DNA of 64,000 bases, from the NCBI RefSeq assembly GCF_016906535.1, contig NC_057371.1:682001-746000 (forward strand), written 5' to 3'. How positions within the stretch are numbered: the stretch's first letter is position 1; every line of letters begins with the position of its first letter. This stretch comes from Rhizoctonia solani (Eukaryota > Basidiomycota > Agaricomycetes > Cantharellales > Ceratobasidiaceae). The notes under the pieces are model-generated. The model worked only from the letters and a program-made list of their open reading frames with translations, searched no databases and was not told the DNA's origin. Position numbers and translations under genes: made by a program. Positions 48,160-60,200 of this stretch are shown here, one piece after another.

Positions 48160-48626
48160 GATGAGCGTCCCGGCTGAAACAAATTGACTTCCAGTTTCGT
48201 TTTCTACTCTTTAGTGCCATATGTAATCAATACGCATATAATCAACGGAGATGTTTGCATAATTTGCTACGAACTGATACTCATTTCGGTCAAGCCTTCT
48301 GTAAAAGTAAAAATGGCTAGTATGATCCAGGTTACTTAGGTTTGCTACTGGATTTCCATAAAAATGCCGAATTGCACAGTCAACATCGCTTGCAATTGTG
48401 ATCTTTTGTTAGCGCAACATCCTTGTTTTTGTTCTTGAATTACTAAAATATCAATCGTTCGGTCGCGCCACAGTTGTGGCTTGCGCAGTAGTCGGCAATC
48501 CAAGTTGTATGCTGGGGAGGCAGTCCAGGTTATAAATTATGGTATTCGGTTCAACACACCCGATAAGCACTCCAGTCAAGAACCAAGACTGAAACCAGAA
48601 TCACAGTAACCCCCTCTCTACCATCC
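48160..48626. other. Intergenic, convergent GH16 pseudogene and bestrophin-like gene
   Basis: No coding structure. Confidence 0.5.
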
Positions 48627-50820
48627 TCAAGCAGCAACACGTTTCTTGTTATCCCTGGTCATCTCATTGACCGCCCTCCACCCCTTCACAAGCGTTGTGT
48701 GTAGATTCTGCATCCCCGTTCCCTCGTTATAGTACTCGTGTTCCATATCTGTTGTTAAATCGCTTGCCGTCCGTCTGTCGGCGGGCGCAAAAGGTTGGTT
48801 GGCTGGCGAGAATATGTATGCAGCAGGCGGGACGGGATCGTGAGCTGTGATCTCGGCAATTTCGCGGGCGATGGAGAGGCAGTAGGAGTCAATGTCGAGA
48901 TCGTTCTCGTCGTACATGACTAAAAGGTTGAGTCAGACACGAGGCGCAAAAGACAGAGTGAAAGTGTGGACATACATGGGTTCTCACTATTCAGGCAAAC
49001 GATAGTAGGGAATTCATCAGAGCTCGGTTTATTTAAGGATCAAAGCACTTACATCTCAGCTCCAATCTCGAGGAAGCCAAGGTATAAAAAGGAAGCGAAC
49101 GTGGTTGCGGGGATGACAATCCACCCCAATTGGGTATAGACCTGGAACTAAAATGATGACCAGGATTTAGTGTTTCTATACTAGTTGCGTATCCATATAG
49201 TACTGACAGGAAGGAAGAACAAGTAGAGCCAGATGGCCATACGCAGATGAGCCTGATACGCGAAAGGAACTAACGAAAGCAAGTCAAATTAAAACGTATG
49301 TATGCTACTCAAATCGGCTTACTGGGGGTAGTGGCAACACGACGAAGCTGAACAGATGCATCTTGAAGGAAATGAAGGTTGTTGTTAAACGAAGTGGCAG
49401 CAGCGGATTGGAGCAATCCCTCGGTCAAAAGAAAGTTGAAATAAGAGGATAGATAGAGTCTGTCAAGCAAGGGCACTCATTAAAGGCTTAGACACAGCAA
49501 AACGACACGAACTTACACAATTTCAAGTGGTACGACAGACTCTACGACCGCCGGGCGTCCAGTCCTCCTTCCAGTCCACGAACTCCTTGACGCATCCTCT
49601 TCATCATCAAGCTTACTTGCTATGCGCTTGAAAAACTTGTACAAGGCCTTTAGCGGCAAAAGCACGGGAACAAAATCGAAGAATCCGAGCTTGGGAGCTA
49701 GTCTTGCAGGAGCGAGCTGAATATGGTCTGGCGAAACGGTCGGAAGCGCGCCTTCGGGATTGAACCCATCGGAGCGTTTCTTTTTCTGGTATAGCTTCTT
49801 CCCGTTGGCGCCGACGCCATTACCGGCTTCAAGATCACCTTCGGTCTTGAGCGGAACATGGTGTCCGTGGCTGTTTGTATAGTCTGACCAGAGCGGGAGG
49901 TGCTCGCTGTTGGCATACTGTGGAAGGAAAGCAATCAAAGGATACACGTCTTCGTAGTACACCCCAGTCTCCCCACGAAGATAATGCTACAGGAAAAGTT
50001 CTCAGCTTTCTCCGATCAAATGGCAGTGTAGTGAGTGCCTTGCCTTGACAGAAGCCGAGAACGCCTGAACGAGGTTGATCATCGAACGTTTTTCGATAAT
50101 AACTTTGAGGTGCGCGTCCTTGGGGAGAGGAGTCTTAGATTTGGCCGAACGGTCGGTCGGGACATGAATCCAGATAAGATTGGCCAAATTACGACTCTGC
50201 AGTAGACATATGAGCCTAGACTCGTCAGGTCGATGAGTCGAGATGTATACTAACCGCAAGTGAAATTGTCGTCCATAGCTTGCGGCCTAAATAGCGCGTA
50301 AGATGAGCATATAACCAAAGATAGAGTGATTGGCAAGTACCTTCCCAGTATCGGTCGTACGCCGATGTTGTGCGGAAGCTGATTACAAGACCGAGCACAG
50401 TACCTGGAAACCCCGCGGTAAGCAACAGACGACCCAAGATGCATGTGGATAAACGACGCACCAAGAACCGTCAACAATGCGTTATTGAATGCCTTTTGAT
50501 GGGAGCTTGAATTAGCTAGCTCGCAAAATTCAAAACAGGAAGAAAACTTACAAGAGTCGTGGAAGTGAACTCCGAAACAGTGTAGACCACTTCACGCCCA
50601 GATCATTGAGAGCTTGTACTTTAATTACGCCAAGAACTACAACTCACTAACGGCAACTGCAGTGAAAAATGTCAACTCGGGCCATATCTGGTATACAATC
50701 TACCCAACACAATTAACCCTCAAAACGCGCATAAAATCAACAAAAGCAAATACTCACGATCCCACGGGACCTTTTCAAAAAGTACATAAAGCTGTCCGAG
50801 TAACTTGAAGCACCTGGCAT
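48627..50820 (-). CDS. Bestrophin/UPF0187-type anion channel
   Basis: Thirteen exons: 50820-50758, 50687-50648, 50589-50552, 50492-50462, 50403-50341, 50286-50255, 50196-50044, 49986-49517, 49459-49323, 49269-49208, 49147-49053, 48986-48976 and 48919-48627; 1488 nt, 495 aa, in frame. Core features are RSRGIIWPELTFFTAVAV, LGLVISFRTTSAYDRYWEGR, KLWTTISLA, LLQSAAATSFNNNLHF and PFQVYTQLGWIVIP followed by ASFLYLGFLEIGAEIENPF. These are the membrane helices of fungal/bacterial bestrophin-like chloride channels. A Lys/Glu-rich cytosolic loop of about 130 residues is in exon 8. The intron after 50044 is GC-AG, and exon 12 is only 11 nt. Confidence 0.9.
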
Positions 50821-51396
50821 GGCGTCAAGTGCCGTAACGGATGACTGGAGGGAACAGGTGATAACGGCATGAGTGGGGGGGAAGGGGAGTTTATACTTGG
50901 AGTGACGGTCTCGGGCGATGCTCGCGTGCCTGGTCGTAATGAGTCAATAGCAGAAAGGGGCATCCGGTCGGCTTGGCACAAGCTTCTTGGGCGACTATCA
51001 ATTAATCGTTGCGGTCAGACGACTATGAACGAGGCTCACAATGCGGCTCTGGCGATGGACGAGGCAAGCTTGGCCAGCCACAAAAAGCATCTGCGTATGC
51101 GTCTCTCAGCCTTGACTCGGGGTTATTGGGAATTGGAGCGTCAGTAAACACATCCCAAATCTGGATCAAAAGAGCCCAAACAAAATTCCGTTAATAACTG
51201 AGGGTTATAATAAGCGCTCCTCCGGTGGCGCCACTCACCCGCCCTCTGCCACTACCCTAACAAGGCTTCTAGCACTCGCTTGGCATCCATGGATAGCCCA
51301 GCCACAGTATCTCACTTACTGGCGCTCAATCGAAACGAAAATAAGCATATATCCCACTTGATACAAAAAAGCGCGTCCATAACACAGATTCAAGAA
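50821..51396. other. Intergenic between bestrophin-like promoter and MAK16 3' end
   Basis: No supportable gene; a 92-codon frame on the plus strand at 50869 has no domain or splice support. Confidence 0.45.
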
Positions 51397-52853
51397 CTAC
51401 CATGAAGCAATCATCTCTTTTGTGAGTGGAACAGTGTCTTCGTACTCGACTTCCACACGGGCACCACCTATGAGGCAAAGCATTTGTCAGATACGATGAA
51501 GGATAAAAACAGAAGCGAACATGGATAGACTCGATAAGACTCGAGCAAGAAAAAGGTATAACCAGGAGGGCAAAGATATGCGTGAGAGACAATGCAAATA
51601 AACGCGTACCTCGTCCCTTCTTCCTCTTTGGATCTGGTCGTGATGAAGGTCCAGCTTTACGCTTTCCAAGGGCCGAAGGTCGTTTCTTGGATGATTTCGG
51701 TTCGTCGTCTGATTCATCTCCATCCTCTTCTTCCTCGTCCCCTTGTTCCTCATCCTCCTCTGACTCATCGTCCTACACCAGAAATCAGCAACAAAATATC
51801 CAGAAACTCCCAGAAAGGCTTACCTCTGCCTCTTCCAAATCCTCCAAGTCGCTCAAATCCCCAAACTCATCGACACTATCGTCGCTCACATACTCCCGAT
51901 CTCCCAGCCCCTCTTCCTCTTCCTCTTCCTCCTCTTCATCATCCTCATCCGTCTCGTCGTCCTCCATCTCCAGCTTATTCTTGCCCTTTTCACCTTCCAA
52001 AACCTGTCTCCATACCTCCTCGTTCACGTTCAACGGTGCATCTCCATACGCTTTCGACTTTAATCGCTCGATTAACTCCTTCTCGATCGATCTTTCGAGA
52101 TGTGCGGCCGCAAGCGCTTTGGCTTCCCGCGTGGCTTCCCTCCGTTCAAGCTTTTTCTTGATTCCAATGAGTTTGGGTCTATACACCATTTCGGCGGTTA
52201 GTAGACAATACAATGAAGAAAAAGGGAGGGGAGAGGAGGAATACCAGACGTACTGTGCATGTAGCTTTAATTTTCTCATTTTGATCAGGTACTGGGTGAT
52301 CTTGGTCACACGTTGTTTGCATTTATGAATTGTAAAATTTGGCCAGTAAATGAGTTCTTGGTCTATCTATTTCTCTCTCTCCGTCAATACCACGATCATT
52401 CGAAACAAAAAGAACGACACCCACCTGTTCCAAAGCCTTTGTATAATTATTCGAAAGTCTAATCTTTTCCCACATTTTTGCAGGGGTATGGGCTCGCTCG
52501 ATAGTTTTAACATAGAGATATAGCACACCTGCTCGTTCCCATAAGTAAACAAATCACAAGGGACGGAGTGATTAGGGACAGAACCTTCTTTCTCCCTCAC
52601 AGTTGCATATCTCGAGTTGGCCAGGGGACATGACTGCTTATTACAAAATCCCGTAACATTATATTCGTTCCGGCAGAAATTTTGGGTCTGCGTTCTGTGA
52701 TAATATTAACTCCATGTGGATAGAGGGAGGAATACGACCTACTTGACTTTATAAGAACAAAACTGCCACTTGTTTAGCATCATTTCAATCACAAATTATT
52801 TATCAACTCACCTGGTGGTTTATAACAGACCAAATAACATCATCGCTCTGCAT
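51397..52853 (-). CDS. MAK16: MAK16 ribosome-biogenesis protein
   Basis: Exons 52853-52812, 52762-52743, 52694-52585, 52528-52425, 52366-52254, 52178-51824, 51772-51610 and 51467-51397; 978 nt, 325 aa, in frame. The N-terminus [20 protein letters not shown] and the segments [40 protein letters not shown] and [14 protein letters not shown] are diagnostic of Mak16, including its cysteine-rich zinc-binding part. [20 protein letters not shown] and [19 protein letters not shown] complete the core. A long Glu/Asp/Ser tract and basic segments ([13 protein letters not shown]) follow. Mak16 acts in the nucleolus in 60S subunit assembly (ITS2/27S processing). It diverges from the MCUR1-like gene across 273 bases. 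Confidence 0.96.
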
Positions 52854-53126
52854 TGTGGTGTGGGTTAATAACAAGTTTGCAAGGCGGAACCCGAATTCAA
52901 ATCAAAATTTGGATCATGTAATCATGTGATGATCGAACGAGGGGGGACTAGGGATCTAATCTTATCTAAACCTTGACTTGAGGAGTTCCCTTCTCAATTG
53001 CGACCTTTGAACGCCCCAGACCGCAGCTTCGCCATGATTAGGGCGCGACTTGGGATACGTGAGTAGAGAAGAAAAGAAGATTAAATAGCGAGCTAAGCAC
53101 TCGTTTAATTAATACAACGTTTATTC

Positions 53127-54107
53127 ATGTATAGCTCGACCCGTCTTTCCTACCCAGCGAGCACGATGGATCCATACACTCCCCCCGCCCCGGTCACAAC
53201 ACACTTTGACACGCATCAATTTATTCAACGACTCGAGTCCGAGGGGCTTTCAAGGTCTCAGGCAGAGGGAATCATGACGGCCGTCGCGGAAATCATCGAC
53301 GAGAGCGTGAGGAATATGAGTCGGAATATGGTCACAAAGACAGACCAGGAAAAGGTCCGTTCCCCGTTCTTCGCCATGCACCTTTGATTCAATTCAATCA
53401 AGTCCGGATAATTAATACTGACATTCCCAATCTCCCCCTCCTCCCTGTGTTCCTGTGTATGGGGTGGTTTCTGCCCAATGTTTAGTACTCGTACACCCAA
53501 AAAGTCGACTTTGCGCAACTCAAGTCTGAAATCCAGCTTTTGGAGAAGAACGATGTAGCGTTAATGAAGGCGGACAACGACCGTCTTGTCACGGACGTCG
53601 AACGCCTCAAAGCCCGTCTTCGAGAGGAGATTTCGCGTACCCAGGCTGGGGTTAGATTAGATCTTAATTTAGAAAAGGGTGAGTCTGTTCTTATATTCAG
53701 GGTAAATGGGCATGAAATTAATTGTGAGGGTAGGAAGGATAAGAGACGAGAGTAGTGTTCAAGAGCTGAAGATCCGAGAGGTAGATACGAGGATTGAGAG
53801 TGAGATTTCGGGATTGAGGACGGCGATTGAGCAGAGCAAGGTTAGTTCTCCGGATTGTTGTTGCCGTGATCGTCTGGTCGTTCGATCAATTCCCACCCAT
53901 CGGTTCTTCCCTCCATTTCGTTAGTGTTCCGTCTCTGGCCGGTGACTGACACGGTAGTCTTCTAAATCTATAGCAAAGTACACTACAGTACCTTGTTACA
54001 GTCGGTGAGTCCGCTTGTTTCTCGTTTTGTTCTCTTGAGGTTGATTATTGGGTGAAGCTACGGGTTGCGCAGCTCTACTAATGGCGTACATGCGTTTCCG
54101 TATGTGA
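53127..54107 (+). CDS. Mitochondrial coiled-coil protein of the MCUR1/CCDC90-Fmp32 family (DUF1640)
   Basis: Exons 53127-53354, 53486-53678, 53734-53840, 53974-54004 and 54073-54107; 594 nt, 197 aa, in frame. The N-terminus has a basic presequence-like segment, then THFDTHQFIQRLESEGLS, IIDESVRNMSRNMVTK, YTQKVDFAQLKSEIQLLEKN, AGVRLDLNLEKGRIRDESS and VDTRIESEISGLRTAI, a long coiled coil, ending in a membrane segment TLQYLVTVGALLMAYMRF. Fungal Fmp32 is linked to cytochrome oxidase assembly, animal MCUR1 to the calcium uniporter. A start at 53034 with one intron would add MIRARLGI but is out of frame by one base, so 53127 is kept. Confidence 0.88.
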
Positions 54108-54325
54108 TAACATACCCTCGGACACATTGAACAAGTTTAACAGCTCTCGGACGGATTATGTATATAATATATGTCACCAAAAAATCATTTAATAATCACA
54201 GTCAATTATATGAATTGTACATGTCCCACCAGAATCAAAACAACAGCACGAAAAGAACACGATACAACGCATAGACTACGGTATTACCACAACTATTAAA
54301 ACATTGATACGCCGAGACCCGACGA

Positions 54326-55424
54326 TTATAGCTCCTTTTCCTTTTTCTTGAGACGTGCATCAGACTTGTCTGTGAGTTTGCGAGGCTCCATTTTGGTCCC
54401 GAGGATGGTGTCCCAATGCACGAAAAAGGGCTGGCTAAAGTTTTTCTTGAGGCCATAAGACTATGATGTAATCGCGGTCAGCGTCAAGCACACACATATA
54501 TATAGAAGGATGAAGTAAACGAACCTGATGGGGACGTCATGGTACGGTGCGTTGTTGCCAAAGAATAATTGGAAAGGATCGAACGGTAGTGCGTAGCCGC
54601 AGTGATCGTCGACAGTCTTGAGGGTAGAAAACGCAAAGAGGAAGATGCCCTGTCGGATGCCCATCCCCGCGAGATAGTGGGAAACGGCAGCACCGAGGGT
54701 GTCGAGCACGAGACCCTCAAACCAGTGGTTGTATAGCGCGCCATAGGCATAAGGAGCGTAGAGCCTATGATGAACCGAGTGAAACTTTTTGTACAAATAC
54801 TTGTTCACGTGGAAAAGACGGTGGAGGAAGTACTGCCATGTGTCCATCACGAACCTACAAGGTTAATTAACTCGGGACGAATCGTGGCGGAGAAAAAAAA
54901 ACGATAGCTCACAATGCAAACATGAATTGGACACCGGGGATAAACCACCAGTACGTAAAATGGACGAGTTGGTGTCCGTACGATTCGAGAATATTTTCCG
55001 CTGTCATCGGTCCACATGCCAATCGGACGACATGAACGACCCAGGGAGCCCAGTATCGCATGCCAGCTGTGTGGTTATACGAAGACTCGGAGCCAGATCC
55101 GTCGAGATGAACCAGACCCAAGATAGTCTGGATAACATGCTGCAAAACCACGGCCTTGATGACATCTATGCGAGAGACCAAATTGCGGCTCTTGACCTCT
55201 TCGCTCTCGTGGATGCGGTATTTCTCGAAAAATGGGATTTCGATTGTGTCCAGTGCATGGAAGAACATGGAGTAGACCCAATAGGCTATGATGGGGGCTG
55301 CTAGCGAGAGATGCTTGTCAGATGCCCAGTCGAGCAGGTCGGGTTTGGACGAGTGGTACCATGGATAGGTCAGTGGAGAGGGAACGAGCGAATCGTAGAA
55401 TGCAGAAGTCACGTTCATGGTCAT
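54326..55424 (-). CDS. SUR2: SUR2-type sphinganine C4-hydroxylase (fatty-acid hydroxylase superfamily), one-base break in the last His box
   Basis: Exons 55424-54913, 54854-54525 and 54460-54326. The protein has SPLTYPWYHSSKPDLLDW, membrane helices, ESYGHQLVHFTYWW, the His boxes FLHRLFHVNK and FHSVHHRLY, and FFGNNAPYHDV. The third box should read YHDVHHQ followed by SYGLKKNFSQPFF; the sequence has GTCCCCATCAG where GTC-CAC-CAT-CAG is expected, so one base is missing at about 54530-54534 and the following exon (to TAA 54326) is read out of frame. SUR2 hydroxylates dihydrosphingosine to phytosphingosine in the ER and is rarely dispensable in filamentous fungi, which favours a sequence error over gene loss. 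About 326 aa when intact. Confidence 0.88.
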
Positions 55425-55641
55425 CGTTGCTATCCAGCAGATAGTGGCTCCCCTTTATATAGTCCTGCGCCCGATGGGATTCGGACTCGCTTGCACAACA
55501 CCAAAGTCAGGAAAAGGACTCGTGAGATTCAATAGCCTCGGCCGCCTTTTCGGGGTAGTATCCCTGTGATTATCTAATCGCTCCGAAGCCCCTACCGATG
55601 ACTAATTCATATCCACCGCGTTGTTCCCGACCATCATAATC

Positions 55642-57084
55642 ATGGCACAGACTGAAGCTCAGATTCTTGAGGAGATTTCAAGACTCTCAGGTGAGATATA
55701 TATATTTGTCTATATCGTATCTAATAGTGTTACAGGTGCTATCAATCGACATAAATCGCAAGCTCAACCCCGGGGCGGCTACCGTGGTGGACGGCCTTAC
55801 GTCCCCCACTCGCAGCGCAGCACCAAGCCTTACACTAACGCACAGGAAGTCGTACTCAACGGACAGGTCTTCCAGAGCGGCCGCGGCGGAAAATCTCTAG
55901 TTCGCAAAGGCGGTAAGTTGCTTTTGTTTCTTTAATGGTGGGTTTCCCCCCTGAAGGCACTGTAGCACCGACAATTTCAAGGACGACTTCGGCTCCAGCT
56001 CCAGCTCCAACCCCAACTCCTCAAGCATCAGCATCGACTCTGGCTCCGGCATCCGGATCAACAACAACGCCTCAATATGTTCATGCCGGAAAGCACACAC
56101 TTATCGCTGCCAATCGAGTTAACAAGAAACCACGACCGCCTCCACCAGCCGTCTTGGCCGCCAAACGTGCACGGCTAGCCAAACTTTCCAAGGTCCTGAA
56201 CAATGTCCAAGCTCATCGGTGCGTTTATCCTATTCCTAGGCTAGATACATCTCGTAACAAGAAAGCAGAAATAAAACTGTCAAACGTCGAAAAGTAGTCG
56301 AAAAGCCGTGCAAATTCTGGACACGTACCGGTGGGCAATCCCCCTTTTTTCCCTTTTCTCCCTTCCATTATCGTTCATCATCCACGCGCTTCTGACTCGT
56401 ATGAACTTAGGCATATGCCAAAACGGGAACACATGCCCGTACCAACACGATCCTCAAAAGACCGCCATCTGTCCACGCTTCGTATCCGGCGACTGCCCCA
56501 ACACAGCACTGACCTGTCCACTCAGCCACGACCCCACGCCCGAACGCATGCCCCTCTGCGTCCATTTCCAAAACGCGGGGCGATGTCGACTGGGCTCGTC
56601 GTGTCCCTACCCGCATGTGTTTCTGGGGGACAAGCGCAAAGAAGGGGTGTGCCGGGACTTTGCGGTGCTTGGGTACTGTGCGCGCGGAGTGGAGTGTGAG
56701 CGGAACCATGTGCGTGAGTGTCCTGATTTTGCGGAGAGGGGTGTGTGTGCGACCAAGGGGTGCAAATTGCCCCATGTGATACGTGCGAGTCGGGGGAAGA
56801 TGGAGGCTGCTGCTGCGAGTGCGAGTGCTGCTGCCCAGGCTACTGCTGCCGGAGTTGCTCTAGCCGAGGAGAGCATGCCTGGTGCAGGGCAGCAAAAGGA
56901 AGGTCAACAAAAGTTGGGAGACGAGTTTGTGTCGTTGATGTTTGAGGAAAGTGAGGATGAGGAGCAAGATGGTGAAGAAGAAGAGGAAGGAGATGATCAA
57001 GAAGATGAAGATGAGGAAAACGAAGATCTTGATGTTATTCTCTCTGATCATGAAGATGTTGATGATAGTGACAATGAAATGTAA
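55642..57084 (+). CDS. CCCH zinc-finger protein, ZC3H3-like
   Basis: Exons 55642-55690, 55736-55912, 55957-56218, 56269-56330 and 56411-57084; 1224 nt, 407 aa, in frame. After MAQTEAQILEEISRLSG and an RG/TAP-rich linker come tandem CCCH fingers: CKFWTRTGICQNGNTCPYQH, CPRFVSGDCPNTALTCPLSH, CVHFQNAGRCRLGSSCPYPH, CRDFAVLGYCARGVECERNH and CPDFAERGVCATKGCKLPH, i.e. five fingers. The end is a long Glu/Asp tract. This arrangement resembles ZC3H3/Lee1-type proteins, which contact RNA and act in mRNA 3'-end processing and export. It diverges from SUR2 across 217 bases. Confidence 0.92.
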
Positions 57085-57212
57085 ATAGTTTTTTGGATTG
57101 TAATTTATCTGCTTTTTTTGTTCCTCATGGTGGCTGGGTTGATCGGATTTGTCAGCTAATCTTGTGAGGAATTTGATTTAGAATTTCTGGTTTGGACTTG
57201 GATCGATCGACG
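57085..57212. other. Short intergenic spacer before NOM1/SGD1
   Basis: About 130 bases between the CCCH gene stop and the next start codon; same strand. Confidence 0.5.
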
Positions 57213-60200
57213 ATGGGGTATAAAGACAAACGAACCAAACTGCCACAGTCGCTCTTGGAGGAGATTAATTCCAAGGGTAACGTATACTTTGTATTTCTGA
57301 TGTTCTCGGCTAATTATAGTACTAGATAGCGAGCTCGCATCGAGACATGTGAGGCGTGCTGGAGGCAAGGGGAAAGGACAGGACAGGAGGTCAGCGAGGA
57401 AAGAAAAGAGAGAGGCCGTAAAAAGGGGAAGAACGACTACTTTTCGAGAGTAAAAGAAAGAGACAATTTCCATGAGAAGAGAGCTGGTGAATCGGTGGAC
57501 ACGAGACCTGCAAAGAAACCAAGGATCGAAGCAGCGGCTGGGCCTCTTACCCCTGCTCCGGTCTCTAAACCAAAACTTGCCTCTGTTCCCCAGATTTCCA
57601 AATCCATTCCTGCGGACTTGGAGTTGAAGCCTGCTCGGGCTGGTTTGGAGTCGGGACATATCGCTACGAAAGTTGTCAAGTCCGCTAAATCCACCAAGCC
57701 TACCAAATCCACCAAGTCCACGCCTCTCTCCCGCCTCCTCGCCATCCACCTCGACATCCAAGAAACGAACAAAGGACATTGAAGATGATGAAATCGCATG
57801 GCTCGAAGCTAAGCTTGGAGTCTCCAAGAAAAAGGGAAAGCAAAAGGGTTATGGAGGGGCGTTTAGTGCGGATGGCCTGGATGGTGAGTTTTTTTTTTTG
57901 GAGTGGTCTTTGGCAAGGCGTAGTGTGTTTGCGGGAACAAAGAAGCTAATTGGCGGGGTTAGACATCTTGGGTGATTTGGATAGGATTGAGATGGATATG
58001 GATATGAGCGGTTTGGGGGGTGATGATGACGACCTGGATGCCGAGTTGGAGGAAAAAGGAGATGACGGTGATCAGAGTGATGGGAGCGAAGGGGACGAAG
58101 GGGATGAAGGACTGGACGAGGTACGAGTTTTAACGTGTGTCACTATGGTCAAGTTTAAATGAATGGCGCTACCAGGAGGCAGGAGACCAAGACTCTCAGT
58201 TGGACGAGAGCGATTCTGAAAGTGATGAGAATCAAGGCGAGTCAGACGAGGAGGTGCCAACTCTGTTGGACCCCCAAGTAGAGAAGGAACAGGCTACTTC
58301 GCCTACTGCGACTCAGTCAAAAGGTAGCAACCTCCTTCTATATGGTTTTAATGGCGCTAACAATCAATACAGGCGCATATGTCCCCCCTCATCTCCGCCA
58401 AAAAGCCGATCTGAACAGCGCGCAAACTCCAGAGCAGGTCAAGTTGGCTCGTCAGCTCAAGGGTTGCTGAACAGGTCCGTAAACTGTCAATGGCATATTG
58501 TATTATGCTGATTAATACCTCTCAGACTGAGTGAACAAAATATCGAATCAATAGTAGGAGAAGTTGAAGCTCTGTACCGGGCCAACCCGAAATGGTGCGT
58601 TCTCGGAAGATCACGCCGTACAATTTGATGCTAAAACTGGTATCCAGATGTGACTCAGGCATTGACGAGTATCATTCTTGATTCTGTCTCGTCTTCTGCT
58701 AATTTGTTGGACACATTCGTTATCCTTCACGCGGCATTTGTAGCTGCTATCCATAAGATTATTGGTATTGAATTCGGTATGTACCTGATTTAAAAATACG
58801 AACGGGCCGTATTCATAACGAAACTAAACCTTCAGCCGCCTTTTTTATCGAAAATACTGTATCATCATACGAAACCCACTGGAACAGCCTTCGCTCCAGC
58901 TCATCCCAGAACCCGGAAGAACCAGCTATCGGGAGCAAAGAATCATCCAACCTCCTGGTCCTACTCTCCGAATTGTACAACTTCCAAGTAATCTCTTGCG
59001 TTTTGATATACGACCTTATTCGCGCATTGCTCGACTCGGAATTTTCGGAATTCGATGTCGAGTTGTTGCTCAAGGTCGTTAAGAGTGGGTGCCTTTGTGT
59101 ATCGGGGGTAGGGGGTCGGTATATTGACTATGCAGGCTAGATTCCGGCCAGCAGATGAGACAGGATGATCCTCTCGCGCTCAAGGACATTATACAATTGG
59201 TTCAAGACAAGATGAAAGGGAAGAGGGACAACGAGCTCAGGTAAGTTCAGCGCTACCTGAATCAACTCGCACATACAGAATTCTCTTCTAGTTCGAGGTT
59301 CCGATTCATGGTCGAAACGCTTGTCAATCTCAAAAATAACAAGGTGAAACGTGCGACAGGGACCGGGCAGAATGTAGGTGCGGAGGCGATAGAGAGAATG
59401 AAAAAGTACCTTGGTGGGATAAACAAAAAGCGACACGGTAAGCTGGGATTTCATCTCAAGGTCTTGTAGGCAAAGAAGAACTGATGGGACAACAGTCATG
59501 TCGCACGAGCCACTTCGGGTTTCGCTAGAAGATCTTCACACGTCTTCCAAGCGCGGTAAATGGTGGCTGGTTGGCTCGGCGTGGGGCGGTGATCCATTGG
59601 TAGAAAAGAAAGCCACCAAGACAGCCCAATCTAGTAAAACCGAGGATAAGGGCACGAGTACTGCCCAGGCTACTGAACAGCTAATGCAACTGGCTCGTCA
59701 GCACGGGATGAACACTGAAGTTCGGAGGAATATTTTTGTTGTGCTCGTGAGCAGTGATGTGAGTGTTATCAAATAGTTGAGCAAATATGAAGTCTGATAA
59801 TTCGAGGCTAGGATTATGTGGATGCATGCGAACGGTTAACTCAGCTCGATCTCCAAGAAACACAACAAAGAGAAATTATACGTGTAGTGCTACACTGCTG
59901 TGGTAACGTGCGTTATTCTGCCTATGCACTTATATGTCGCCTACTCACACAGCTACTGGAATAGGAACGAGCATATAACCCATTCTATACTCTTGTCACC
60001 CACCACCTATGTCAAAAATCTCATTCACACAGAATCACACTTCAGTACTGTCTTTGGGATTTTTTGCGTTCGCTCGGAGAGACGCAAGTCGGCGGTGAAG
60101 CCATTTCGCGTGACGAGGTGGCCAGTGGCGACGAAGTATCGAACTCTATGATATCCAATCATGCCAAGGCGTATGCATGGTGGTTAGCACGCGGATCGGT

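Noticed and set aside
50589..50687. Apparent one-base frame break between bestrophin exons 2 and 3 (GCC|GTTAGT donor)
   Set aside because: Using the donor GTGAGT four bases further (exon 2 ends at 50648) restores the frame exactly.
53034..53126. Upstream start MIRARLGI for the MCUR1-like protein
   Set aside because: Splicing to the next exon leaves the frame off by one; the ATG at 53127 is open and sufficient, though a missing base cannot be excluded.
56407..56876. Long minus-strand frames over the CCCH gene
   Set aside because: Antisense shadows of the GC-rich zinc-finger exon.
59870..59990. Apparent frame break in SGD1 before ERAYNPFY
   Set aside because: The donor GTGCGT after GGT-AAC gives CCGNERAYNPFY in frame.
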